Assembly (NCBI GenBank): GCA_015680685.1
Contig: MNCI01004113.1
Coordinates: forward strand, 343,396 to 407,395
Reading direction: 5' to 3'
DNA from: Gnetum montanum
Lineage: Eukaryota; Streptophyta; Gnetopsida; Gnetales; Gnetaceae
Length of the DNA: 64,000 nt
Shown here piece by piece: positions 21,898 through 33,569 of this stretch. How positions within the stretch are numbered: the stretch's first letter is position 1; every line of letters starts with the position of its first letter. A program made the translations under genes and the position numbers. A model generated the notes under the pieces. That model ran no database searches. It was not told the origin of the DNA and worked only from the letters and a program-made list of their open reading frames with translations.

Positions 21898-22632
21898 TGT
21901 AGGGATACATCTTCCAATCCACCTTGTTCCTTTTCTATGTTTTTGTTTGTAGGTTTTAGGCTTGGAGAAGGTCTTACAGGGCTAGAAGATGTTTTGGTAG
22001 AGACTAGAAATTGACAAAAGACATCTTGGATGCAAAGGAGACATCTTGCTAATTTTTTAGTCTTCTCAAGGAAGATGCCTTATAAGTTGAAAGATGTCTT
22101 ATCAAGGTCATCTCCTATAGGGAGAAGATGTCTTGCCCAAGACATCTCCTATCAAGAGTAGATGTCTTGCCTTAGCAGATGTCCTATGAAAATAAGAGAC
22201 ATCTTTCTTGAAGGCTGGTTTTTACAAGAGACATTCCTTAAGGATGAAAGATGATCTATACAACTGGTAAACTTCCAAAAATATTCATTCAACTTGGGAA
22301 ACAACCAAAACATGATGGAAAAAATTAAAAAAAGCTAAGAATAAGGTGATAAGACTTGGGAAACATCTGAAGAGCCTCAAATGAGGTTTAGGAAAAGTTT
22401 CTAGGTTTCTTATCTTCTAGTTTAACATATATATTATTATATACATCATTATTGTAAATGAACGAATAAGAGATAAATCTCTTATGTGTGAACAGCTAAG
22501 CAAGAAAAAGTAAGTAAGCATATTGAGTGAGTGAAATTGGGAATTGTAGCTTCAATATCAACTTGTGATGTGTTGGTCTATGTGTTCTATTCTCTTGTGT
22601 CTTACTTGTGAGTTGATGTCTCACTTCCTAGT
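21898..22632 (+). repeat. Element E 3' LTR, first part
   Basis: Homologous to 15237-15960 of the 5' LTR, including the octamer cluster. It breaks after ...cacttcctagt, where element C is inserted. Confidence 0.88.
22628..22632. repeat. Target-site duplication of element C, left copy
   Basis: ctagt, identical to 29464-29468 at the other end of element C. Confidence 0.9.
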
Positions 22633-23554
22633 TGATAAACAACAAGGTACCCCCTACACCCAACCATATGAATCACAAGCATTCACACATGATCTAGTTG
22701 AATTCCATGGATGGGACTCATTGTGGCATCTAGATCATTATTCCTTGATCGGAGTTCACTATCTTCCCACTTGGACTAGTCATAGCTTTGTCACGTATGG
22801 TTTAGTCCAAAGTGAGGCATATGATTCTTGATGTTGTTGCAACCTTATTCTACTCATAACAATAATAAAGGAATCAATTATTTAAACTAATTAACAATGG
22901 AAAGTAAAGTCTAAACTAGTTTACATGTGATGAGTGTCTATTCCTAGCTTTCCGTACATGTCCTAAATCCACGTATCCACTACTGCGATTACCAACTACT
23001 ATGCTGCGAGGCAAACCAAGCAATAACGCTACTGGGATTACCAAGTGAATACGTGTTTATGCTCAAAACCATTTGCACTCATTCTACCAATTCATTAACA
23101 TGCATGAAAATGTAAATATTAACTAAGTAAATGAAATATAAATTGCATTAAAAGTACATTTAATCTAAGTCAAAGTGCTACAATGAATAAGAATCAATCT
23201 CAATCTTATTACCATTCATGGAATGTTTCTAGCTACATTGCCACTCAAATAAGACACTATACAACTAACTTAGATCCACACTATAGGCACTCACTAATTA
23301 TTCTTTAAGACTATGAAATAAAATGCAAGAGTTTGGCTACTCTATTATCCAAAGAATTATATAAACATGGCCGTGAGCACGTATTTATAGAGGAAAATAG
23401 ACACTACATTGACAAGGCCACACCGATGCAATAGACTACATCAACGGGGCTATGTCAATAATGCCTAGTCAATGGGGCCTAGCCAATGCAACAGACCACA
23501 TCGACGGGGCCTAGTTGATGAGGCCCAATCAATGGAACAAACCATGTATCATCA
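22633..23554 (-). repeat. Element C 3' LTR
   Basis: 922 bases, matching 28570-29463 throughout (accatatgaatcacaagcat, ttgaattccatggatgggac, gtccaaa.tgaggcatatga). The promoter end holds tandem GACTAGGCCCCATCGATG-like units and a TATA box. Confidence 0.93.
23382..23389 (-). promoter_or_regulatory. TATA box in element C 3' LTR
   Basis: TATAAATA on the minus strand; the same box lies at 29319-29326 in the other LTR and at 32598-32605 in element D. Confidence 0.7.
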
Positions 23555-23572
23555 TACCCCCACGACTGAATG
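23555..23572 (-). other. Element C polypurine tract
   Basis: The minus strand reads GTCGTGGGGGTATGATGA directly before the 3' LTR start TGATACATGG. Confidence 0.65.
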
Positions 23573-25619
23573 AAAACTTGTCCTCGAGTTCTTTACAAAA
23601 TTCGGAAGGTATGGGATTATTAACTAGCTTTTGACATAACAAAATAAGACAAAATAGACATAAAAAAACTGAGTGCCACATTACAAAATTTTATTCTAAT
23701 GGATGTATACAAAATGATAGAGTGACAAAAAGACTAGACAAATATTAAAGATTACAAAATTTGTAGAGGTCTTCAAGAATTCATTAAAAATGATTCTTCT
23801 TGTTGTTGCTAGCAATGGTAGACTTCCAACCTAGATTGTTATGTTGATGCTTCTCTCGTTATGTGAAACATTCTTGAAGGATGGACTAAAATTTCTTCTC
23901 ATCGTCCCATGGATCTAGCAAACCTGCAATGCTTGAGAGTCTATCATGTATCTACTACAATTTTTTCATGGGCATATCCTTCGTTGTCCCCCTCTTAGCT
24001 TCATTTTTGTACCTGGGAAAACACCTTCTTCCTTAGGCATTTCTTTAGCATCGTCTATAGTCACCAAAGGATCAACATTAGTTTTGGTAAATTTTACTCA
24101 ACAATTAACCCTTTTCAAATCCCTTAGTTTTCATTTAAGCGTAAGGTGATGATAGCATATTATGCCCAAGGCTATGAGGTAACTAAAATCATCAAGCTAT
24201 GCACATTATTTTGATCAATTACTATTAGTTACCATGATGTTCGAAAATAGGATAGAAAAATTTCAAAATTTTAAAGCAGACATCCCTAGCCACCATGACT
24301 AATAAGCATAACTTGAAGCACACAAGTTTTTGAAAAATTGAAACCAAAGGTCTAATTCAAAAGATGATCAAAAAATATTGAACTTGAAGGATAATTTAAC
24401 AAAAAAGTAGGAAAAAGTAAATAAGCAATTGAAAGTAATGAGAAGTAGTTCCAAAATTACGTATAAAATCAAAGAAACTATCGTTGATGTTCTAGAAGAT
24501 GTGAGGGTTAGTTCAAATACATGATCAAAAAAAGGTTATGCAAGTGGGTCCTCCCCAAAGAAAGCTCCTACCATGATTCCCTTGTATAATGATTACTATA
24601 CATGTCTATGGGCATCCAAGAAGTTAAATGTAGACCATGCCTTTATCCCAAACAACACACAACCACCATGTTTGGGATGTTGTACTATACTAGACAAAAC
24701 CAAAAGGCTCATAATCACATGCAGTAGTGGGGTAAATAATGGGATGAGAAGGGATTGCAAAGATAGGGATGTAAGGTACTTGACCATGTCCAAAATAGGT
24801 TCTTGTAACAAGTGTGATTAAAATGATCAACACACCTATTCATCCAAGTTCATACCAAGTCTATACCATGAATAATAACCTTGCATTGATGTGTTTCTTC
24901 CTATCAACCACCATGAGTTCACAACCACCTCAAAGAACAATCATCACTTTAAAAAGAAAAGAGAAGAGAAGAAGGAAGGGCCTTAGTTAGAGGGGCATCT
25001 TTAGGCATGGGTAACATGTCGTTCTAGCCCCATAACTAGTGCTTGTAGCCCATTATTGTGTCTAAGGGATGTGCTTTTAATTTCCATTATTATGATTTTT
25101 ATTATTATTTTCTTTTTTCTTCTTTTTTTTTTGTTTTTTTTTATTTTTTATTTTTGAATATATGGAAACCACATCAAGGAAGACAAGAAGAAAACCCAAC
25201 AAGTCCCCTTGAGGTCACATCCTTTGCCATTCTCACTTGGTCATTCCCTCTTTCTTCAAGGTATAATGATCATTGGTTAATCTTAGTTTCATGAAAGAAG
25301 AACTAAATTGTTTCCATGAAAAAGACTTTTTTATTCAGAGAACTGGAGGGATGGATGAGGTGGTTTCACTACTTTACATAATTACTTATCCAATCATCTT
25401 GATAGTATAGCACAAAATCTCAACACATAGCGTTGAATTTTGCATCATGAATTAGCAATATTATTAATAAAAACATAAAATACATTCATAAAATATAAAG
25501 AGAATGACTCAAGAAAAGAGAAAAGTATAAAGAAAAGAAAAATATCAACAAATGGAAAACATATGAAGAATCAAAAAAATTTGGAAGAAATAGGAAAATG
25601 ATAAAACAAAAAAAGATGA
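23573..25619 (-). other. Element C 3' untranslated internal region
   Basis: No protein is readable. Two landmarks are shared with the 3' part of element D: AAAGGATGTGACCTCAAGGGG (about 25205-25225; D near 43060-43090) and CCCCTCTAACTAAGGCCCTTC followed by a TTCTCTTTTC-like stretch (about 24955-24995; D near 43300-43340). GGGGAGGACCCAC (about 24550; D 43746) is a third. An A/T-run region lies at 25085-25155. Short open frames here are taken as chance. Confidence 0.55.
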
Positions 25620-26480
25620 AAAATACTTATTAGTTCTTGAACCAGGATGGAGCATCTCCCCCATGACTAATCTTATGGCCACAGATGTAGGAGATGGACT
25701 ACACAATCCCATGATTATACACCACTGGTTTTCCATCTATCACTATTACTGATGTAATTAATTGTGTGGTAGCACATTTGACATTGGCAATAGTCTCATT
25801 TTGATCATTTGAAGACATATCGTCATCTAGGCCTGAAGGTATTTTTTATGTTGGGTGATTGAGATGTGTGTGCTTCTTCTTCTTGATTTCCTATTTTAAT
25901 CCTCAGGGCTCCATGTTTAATATCCTTTTCCAATGTATAATCAGAGTGCAAGATATATGTGTCTAAGTCATTTGTTTGATTCATTTTTTAAGTTTTAAAC
26001 TAATAAGCAGATCAATTGCCTTCATGAATCTTTGAAATAATTTTATATTCTCATTTTCAAGCCACTAGATGTCTTCTAGTTTAGTGGCTACTACGTAGGC
26101 TAGTTTTTGCTCACACAATTTTTCCTTAGCTTTGTTGTGGGATATGTTAATATTTTGAATTTTCAGCCCAAAACTACACCCTTTACTATTAGAAGTAATG
26201 CATGGATTCTTTTGTCTCTCCATAGTGCTAGATTCATCATTTCTGTTAGGTGTTGAAGTAATGACGAATGTTGGCCTTTTGTAGGATTAGAGGACATTGG
26301 TTGTGGAAGGAAGGGTGTTGTACTTGATTAGCATAGTGATAGTTTAGATAAGTTAGTAGGTCCACAAGTGTTATGCTTAAACATGGGAATCATCCTAAAG
26401 AAAGGGCATTTCCAAGATTGTGGTGGAAGTCTATTAGCATTATCATTTTTGTGTATGTTTGTAGTACAAGTGGCATTCTC
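25620..26480 (-). pseudogene. Element C second ORF, probable coiled coil
   Basis: A minus-strand frame with few stops contains KAKEKLCEQKLAYVVATKLE, NENIKLFQRFMKAIDLLISL, KKHTHLNHPT, SSNDQNETIANVKCATTQLI and SVIVIDGKPVVYNHGIV. The first half is helical and rich in Lys/Glu/Leu. I do not recognise its family; the C-terminal part resembles no pol domain. It sits where pol would begin in element D. Stops are mostly TAG. Confidence 0.45.
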
Positions 26481-26837
26481 TTGTTGATGTCATGGTGTTG
26501 AACCTTCTTGTGTTGTTGGTGTGACACATGGTGGAGGAAAGTATGATAATATTAAGAATATGACAAAGGATGAGAGGTGTGAGGTGGTGACCATTTAGAA
26601 TATGTTGCAAGTTGATGATATTTGGGAGAGTGGTAGTAGTGATTTGAAGTAGAGGATGTTAGAACCAGTTGGGGAAATAGGTTGTTGAACATAATATCAA
26701 TACATTTTTGGCTAGTAGTAAGGGTAGGGTTGGCTCGATTATGGCTTTGCCCACAACTATGGCTTTTGCCACTATGGTTGATGATGGTGTTGAGGCTAGT
26801 ACTAAGTCCTACTAGAATAGTATGATTGATTGTAGGA

Positions 26838-28140
26838 CTACCTATGATTACCTTGTGTGAAAGGTAATTTTCTAGGCATTTGCTTTTGTACAAACATGGG
26901 ATTCAATGTACAAGCCCAATACTCATGTAGATGTAACATTGGGCAATAGACCCTTGGATGGTCATATAGGTAGATTTCACATCCATCATCTTCTTCTATG
27001 GTTGAGTCTATAGCCTCTTCTTCTACAATCATTTTTCCTATTTGTCGATAAGTGTTCCTAACTATTTCTTTGTTCTTCTTCCTCCATTTATTGTGATCAC
27101 CTAATTCATTTTTTGATACCTTCTCCTCTATAGTTTCCATGAAAGTTGTAGCTTTTTCATTTATCCACTTTGACATCTGATCTAGCCTTGCCTATATTTC
27201 ATCAAGAGATTGTTGCAATGGCAAGGTTTTTTGTGGAATCACCTCATCGAGAGCTACCTATTTTTTCTCATCATCGATGTGGACCCTCTTCTCTTGAAGA
27301 GTTGGGTCCCAATGATATTTCTCAACATTCTCTTGTTTACATAGCTCTTCTTTTTCTTTTGCCACTTTCTTAATTAGCCTTTATATTTGATGGTCTTTTA
27401 TTTCATATAATCGACCTTAAGCATACATCCTAAGGACCTCTCTCATTTCATTATGAAGCCCATCTATGATGTGAAAAATTTTCTCTTTTTGAGAGAAATC
27501 ATGATCAGGATATCTATGTAGTAGCAAATAGTATCTATCCAAGGCCACATCCAAGGGTTCATGATTTTCTTACTTTCACCCTTGGATTTGTTTTCTTAGG
27601 TTGGACACTCTTGCATAGGTTTGGTATTTTTCATTGAAACTTTCTACCATTATGGAGCCTTGGTGGATGGAACTTGGTTCCAATGATCTACACCAACTTT
27701 TAGCTTCATCTTTTAGTATCCTAGGTAAGAGCTTAAGATTTTGCCACTTATTTTCAATATTTTGTAAGGCATAGGCATCATGGAAGGCTTGTAAGTGATG
27801 TTGTGGATAAAAATCATAGCCTCCCATAAATTTGGTGATATTATTCATATCAAGACTATTTATGTAACTTTCCTTGTTATACCTTTGGGGTATCTTAACT
27901 ACCTTTATGATCTGCATTAGGCTCTTAGTGGCCAACAAGGGTTCATTATCATCGGATGTGGAGTGGTAAAAATTGCTATTTCTATTTGCTCGATTGTGAC
28001 AGTTTCAATTGTGTTCATGTTGAGGCCTTTGATTTTTCCTATGGTTTTGATTTCTACCATTATTTCAATCCCATAATAGAGCTTCATCTCTATACCTACA
28101 TCCATCTTCATTAGAACTATATGTTGAAGAGAAAGAGGAA
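26838..28140 (-). pseudogene. Element C gag relic
   Basis: Open frames at 27576-27938 and 26838-27176 (minus) carry the gag core: LDMNNITKFMGGYDFYPQHH, QAFHDAYALQNIENKWQNLK, ILKDEAKSWCRSLEP and SFNEKYQTYARVSNLRKQIQ. Downstream, DDGCEIYLYDHPRVYCPMLH and LPFTQGNHR match DGGCEIFQ...CCPIV and LPYP.GNLR of element D at 35218-35365, which proves the family link. A serine/proline-rich tail follows to about 26500. Confidence 0.82.
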
Positions 28141-28551
28141 GATGAGGAACTGGGACAATTGCAAGGTTTCAATGGTGTTCCCCATAGTCCCTTGATTTAT
28201 CTTTTTCAATTTTTGAGGAGGTCCTAGGCCTTGAGGCCTCCCCTGTTCTAGGACTTACTTCATCCCCTCTAGGGTTGTCTATCTTAGGTGAATGTAGTCC
28301 TTGAGTATCATCAGGGTGCTCATGAACATATGAAACCCCTACATGAGGTTGGTCACTCTGATTATCTTCAACATATATCTCGTTAGTTATCCAATGAATG
28401 TTCTCTCCATATGATGCATTATGGATTCCTTGTGAAAGAGAAATTTTTGTTAGTTAATGATGTGTGTGAATTAATATTTTCTAAAATATAAATCATTAAT
28501 GCATTTACAACAATCGTGTATGATATAACTAATCTAGATAACTAGCACCAT

Positions 28552-28568
28552 CCCCAACAATGGTGTCA
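28552..28568 (-). other. Element C primer-binding site, tRNA-Asp type
   Basis: The minus strand reads TGACACCATTGTTGGGG against TGGCGCCGTTGCCGGGG; all differences are C to T or G to A. Confidence 0.8.
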
Positions 28569-28569
28569 A

Positions 28570-29463
28570 TGATGACTGGCAAGGTACCCCCTATGCCCAA
28601 CCATATGAATCACAAGCATTCACACATGATCCAGTTGAATTCCATGGATGGGACTAGTTGTGCCATCTAGATCATTATGCCTTGATCACACTTTGCTATC
28701 TTTCCACTTGGACTAGTGGTAGCTTTGTCACATATGGTTTAGTCCAAAATGAGGCATATGATTCTTGATGTTCTTGTGCCTTATGCTACTCCTAATGATA
28801 ATAAATGAATCAATTATTTAAACCAATTAACAATGGAAAGTAAAGTCTAAACTAGTCTACGAGTGATGAGTGTCCATTCCTAGCTTGTTGTACACGTCTT
28901 GAACCCACGTATCCACTACTAGGATTACCAGGTGCTATGCTACTAGGTGAACCAAGAAATAACACTACTAGGATTACCAAGTGAATACATGTTTACACTC
29001 AAAATTGGTCATGCTTATTTCATCAATTCATTAACATGCATGAAAATGTAAATTTTAACTAAGTACATGGAATATAAATTGCATTAAAAGTAAATTTAAT
29101 CTAAGTCAAAGTACTGCAATGAATAAGAATCAATCTCATTCTTATTGTCATTCATGGAATTTTTCCAGGTACATTACCACTTGAATAAGACACTATACAA
29201 CTAACTTAGATCCACACTATAGGCACTCACTGATTATTCTCTAAGACTACGGAATAAAACTATGAGAATTCGGCTACTCTATTGACCAAAGAATTGCATA
29301 AACATGTCTATGAGCATGTATTTATAGAGGAAAATAGACACTACATCTATGGGGCTGCAGTGACACAATAGACTACATTGATGGGGCCTAGTCAATGAGG
29401 CCTAGTCGATGCAACAAACCGCATCGATGGGGCCTAGTCAATACAACAAGTTCTATCTAATCA
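28570..29463 (-). repeat. Element C 5' LTR
   Basis: 894 bases; ends ATCA one base before the primer site on the minus strand. Same tandem GACTAGGCCCC units and TATAAATA (29319-29326) as the other LTR. Confidence 0.93.
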
Positions 29464-29468
29464 CTAGT
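29464..29468. repeat. Target-site duplication of element C, right copy
   Basis: ctagt, identical to 22628-22632. Confidence 0.9.
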
Positions 29469-29711
29469 TATGGGATATGTTCTCTATTGGTTGTATCTTG
29501 CATTGAGAATAGTCAATATGTGGTTGTAGAAACTCATGCTCTACAATATCTATTGAGTGTGATAGGTTTTGGTGGTTGATGAGTTGTGAGGACCCTATTG
29601 TAATTTTAAGATATCTAGTTTTCTTATTCCTAACAAAAAGTGTTAACTTTATATAATATTTGGATTTAGTATTTGAAGGTGATTTAATTGTGGAGTGAAC
29701 ATTCTTTAGAA
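29469..29711 (+). repeat. Element E 3' LTR, second part
   Basis: Continues the 5' LTR sequence from about 15965: ctctattggttgtatcttgc, gtagaa.ctcatgctcta, gtatttgaaggtgatttaat, ending ttagaa where the 5' LTR ends ctagca. Confidence 0.88.
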
Positions 29712-32492
29712 TTAAATAAATACTTTTATAATTTTTAGTGTTTTATGCTTTTTAATATTTTTATATTTAAGGCATCAATAATAGAATGATCTAAAATCAT
29801 TAGCTTTATTCATTGCATAAACACTGGACTTTGTATTTACCAAATGGTTGCAAGCTACATAACCATGGTATAACAAAGGCTAGCTATATTTGTGAGAGCA
29901 ATGATTTATAACATACACAATACAAGGAAAGGAATTAGTAATGATTTAAAACACACACCAGACAAGAAAAGGAATTAACTTATGAAATAGAGGAAGAGAT
30001 CTTTACACAAAATAGATGTCACAAGTTCAAAGGAAATCAAAGTTATTTCTATCCTGTATGTGAGAGCTAACTCTAGGTCTTTATAGTTTTCATGAAGTAA
30101 TAGAGGAAGTTCATCAATGCCTAGGTGTCAATGGAGATCTGTCAACATAGACCTAGCGAATCCCAGCTACACCATAGGCAAAGAAGGCTAAACCAAGCCA
30201 AATGATCATCCTTGTGCTAACACAAGAGGTATGCTAATATAAGATAGTTAGTACACCTCCCATTCTTCCCCCTACCTCTTCCCAAATCACACTTTACATC
30301 AACAATTCCAAATGAAAGCTAGAACTTAAGGGAGCATGCTAGAAGAATCAAAGAACATCTAAATGAAGCCAACATCATTCTGAAGGGCTTGGAAGCATGC
30401 ACAAAACCTCAAATTGTGACACAGGATACTAGTGTACATATCAAGAGATCAAGAACCTTAACTAAACATGCCAAACTATAAATGCAAGGCATATAAAACA
30501 TTTCCAGAATCTAGGGCTTATAATAGATATATAAAATATCACTAGATGTCTCATCAAAAGAGAATAATACAAAAGGATAACAAACAATATCTACGATTAA
30601 TTTTATTAGTATTTTTAACATATTCATATTAATTTATTTAATTAATATAAATATTATCATTATAATAATAGGCATGGCTCATTATTAGATAATGATTTGT
30701 ATTCAAGGGCTTATTAATTATGGTTTCAACAATACCCAAAAACCCTAACCTTATAATTTGATAATAGGTATATGATTTTCTATATTTTATAAACTCTCTA
30801 ATGTTAATTGAAAATGTAATGAAGAATTTTCATTTTTATTTCCAATAATAATAAGAATTCATTTTTCTACCAATAAAATAGCAATATAATATAAAGATAA
30901 TCACAATACCATTGTAGAAATTATTTTTGTACCTACAGCTAACTTGATGTTCTCTCAAGTATCAATGCAACAACAACCATACAAGTATGTTAAATGTCAT
31001 GATAAAAAGAAAAAAATATTGAATTTGATATGTTGATTTCCTTTCTCATGGCTACTTTGTAGTGAATGGGTATGAAACATATTACATTACTTAAATATAC
31101 ATTTGGTCAATAAATTAACCTTTTATGCAGCAATCCTCTTCTATCATAATGATAATGAGGTTGCATAAGAAGTAGTAATGCATTAATAGAATTGGTAATA
31201 ACAATATTTTATATAAAAATTTAATGAACAAGTTTTTATTCTGATGTTATGGTAGATTACTTCACTATGAATTGTTTGAAAATAAAATTATTATGAGAAA
31301 TTCTTATTTTTAGTCACTAATACATGATAATTTTATTAAAAATTTAAAATTATGAAATAGAATTCATGGATGCATAAATGAAACATTAAAATTAAATATT
31401 AATAATTTTTTAATCTATTAGAATTATGTACCAAAACATAATAAAACAATAACATAAGGTAGAATTCACTATAAATAGAATTGTATGTGGCTAAATTGCA
31501 ATATAATTATACTTTCTAGTTATGATCTACAACATAAACCATCATTTTTTTCTTGCCTAAGGATTAAATTAGAATTGAAGGTGCCTATTTTCAAATTAAA
31601 GGTTCTTATTCTAAAATAATTACTTGTTATGAAAACAATATGAATAATTAAAAATTATAATATGAAAACTACAACATTGATGCTTCACATGTTAATATTG
31701 AATGTTTTTTTTGAATAGTGAAAGTATATTTTGATTATAAAATACAAACTCAAGTTAGAATGGCAAGGAATCAAGCAAAACTTAAAGCATCCTCACAACC
31801 AACATGTTATGCAAATGATGCCTAGGTAATAAACAAATTCTTCCAATCAAACTAAATAAATGATACAATTTGTTATAAAACATAAAAATAAAAAAATGTC
31901 AAATATAATGCTAAATCATTTTTGAAAATATCATCGATAAAATCAAATATGTTTACAAAATAAAATTTTTAGAAACAAAATTAACATTTAACATAGTAAA
32001 AGATATGTATAGCTATTGGGATCAACAGCATTCATGTAGAACATGGATCCTAGAATAAGATTATCAATGTTAGAGATTGTTGATTTACATAAGGTATTGT
32101 TCATTTTTAAGATAGGAACTTTTCATGCCTAAGTTTAAACTCATGACTTGTCATCATGTGGGCTTTCTTTTTAGAAAAAAAATCATCTTTTCCAAGATCC
32201 TAAAAGTTAATAAAGTATTAAGTGCTAGAGATTGGAAAAAATATTATAATTAGCAAAGGATTGGTCCCATGTAAAATAGAACCATCCAATATTATGTTTC
32301 TTATTTTCAGTTAGCTAAACCCTAATCTATGGATTCATGCACAACAATTTTGTTAATTAGGCATAACAATCTTAGGAAATTCATCCATGCTCTACTACAT
32401 ACTATTCAAGAAGCATGATCTAAATGTTTTTATTCTTGCGTTTCTTATGTTTAAACTACCTTAACCTAACTAAATAGAATGAATGTCCCTAA
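29712..32492. other. No clear gene; two weak signals
   Basis: Mostly very AT-rich. A minus-strand purine tract (30265-30298: GGGAAGAGGTAGGGGGAAGAA) followed by TGTACTAACTATC looks like a polypurine tract and LTR start. The adjoining plus-strand frame at about 30315-30480 reads LREHARRIKEHLNEANIILK and VTQDTSVHIKRSRTLTKHAK, a possible coiled-coil relic. I cannot name either. The rest shows nothing. Confidence 0.3.
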
Positions 32493-33327
32493 TGAATCAT
32501 AAATTGGTTGCGTCAACTAGGCCCCATCAACTAGGCCCCATTGATGCATGATTTGATGCGTTGACATGGCCCTGTCAATGTAGTGTCTATTTTTACCTAT
32601 AAATACATGTTCACCCACCTTGTATATGGCATATCTTTGTTATAGTTGTAGCGAAGCTCTTTCAATTTTATCATTTGAAAGTTAGAATATTTTACTAAGT
32701 GCCTATAGTAGGAGTCAAAGAGTGTATGGATCTTTATTTGAGCACTATTATACCTGAGCATGGTAGTTTGTGCGATAATGAAGATGAGATGTTTGATAAA
32801 CCTTTTAGCACTTTGAAATAAATTAATTATTTACTTATGCATTTAATGTTTTATGAAACTTTCTTTAATACTTTAAGTAATTAAGATAAATTAGGCTAGA
32901 TTAAATAGCTATTAAGTAAGTACATCAATATAATCACTTTGAGCATACGTTTGGTGCTTGGTAATCCCAATAATGCTTAACATTTGGTAACCCAATACTG
33001 TTAAACATTTTCAAGATGTGTATGGAAAGTGGGAATGGATGCTTATGTTAGGATTAGTTAGGTGTAGCTAGTTAGATTAAGTTAGCAATTAAATTATCTT
33101 ATTTTACTCATTATTATTTATCCTCGGGCAACTTAAAACAGAAAATGTAAAACATCAAAAATCATATATCTCAATTGCACTGAACCACACCTTTGCATTC
33201 CACAAGTGTAATTGGGAAGACAATGATTCCAATGGTTACTATCACTTCCAAGAGATCTATGTGTTTAGAAGGCTATAAGTCTATGTAATTCATATGGTTA
33301 GACATAGGGGGTACTCATTTCTCATCA
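32493..33327 (+). repeat. Element D 5' LTR
   Basis: 835 bases, from tgaatcataaattgg to ctcatca. Shares the GACTAGGCCCCATC-type tandem units (32510-32585), TATAAATA (32598-32605) and the gacatagggggtac end with the LTRs of element C. Confidence 0.82.
32598..32605 (+). promoter_or_regulatory. TATA box of element D
   Basis: TATAAATA about 105 bases into the LTR, just after the tandem GACTAGGCCCC units, at the same place as in element C. Confidence 0.7.
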
Positions 33328-33328
33328 T

Positions 33329-33345
33329 TGGCACTGTTGTAGGGG
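33329..33345 (+). other. Element D primer-binding site, tRNA-Asp type
   Basis: TGGCACTGTTGTAGGGG against TGGCGCCGTTGCCGGGG. Confidence 0.78.
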
Positions 33346-33569
33346 ACTTATAGTTTGATATATGCGCTATCTAGGACTTAGTGAATATTATTTAGAATCC
33401 TTGGATCAAATCCTAAGGTCATAATCATTCAAAAAAATAGATACATAATAATTAATCAAAACTATACTACAAGCACACTAAGAAATTGTTTCTAACAAAA
33501 ATGTCTTCTTTTTCTCATAGGTAAGATGATTCCAAGTCAACAGTACCACAAGAATGCATAGTGGTGTAT

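Larger units (their letters stand above)
22633..29463 (-). mobile_element. Element C: non-autonomous gypsy element inserted in the LTR of E
   Basis: A complete 6,831-bp insertion: LTRs at 22633-23554 and 28570-29463, both ending TGAT...ATCA in minus orientation, a polypurine tract, a tRNA-Asp primer site, and CTAGT on both sides. The internal region (about 5 kb) has gag and a second coiled-coil-type ORF but no protease, RT, RNase H or integrase that I can find. It matches element D in gag and in the region 3' of pol, so it is a pol-less member of that family. Confidence 0.93.
15237..29711 (+). mobile_element. Element E: Ty3/gypsy LTR retrotransposon, interrupted twice
   Basis: Two LTRs in direct orientation (15237-16226; 21898-22632 plus 29469-29711) flank gag, RT, RNase H and integrase relics in the Ty3/gypsy order. 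The split 3' LTR adds up to about 978 bases against 990 for the 5' LTR once element C (22633-29463 plus a 5-base duplication) is removed. A second insertion (19049-19960) separates RT from RNase H. The primer site is of tRNA-Met type. Flanking 5-mers (tttgg, ttaaa) do not match, so the outermost ends are approximate to a few bases. Frequent stops show it is long dead. Confidence 0.88.
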
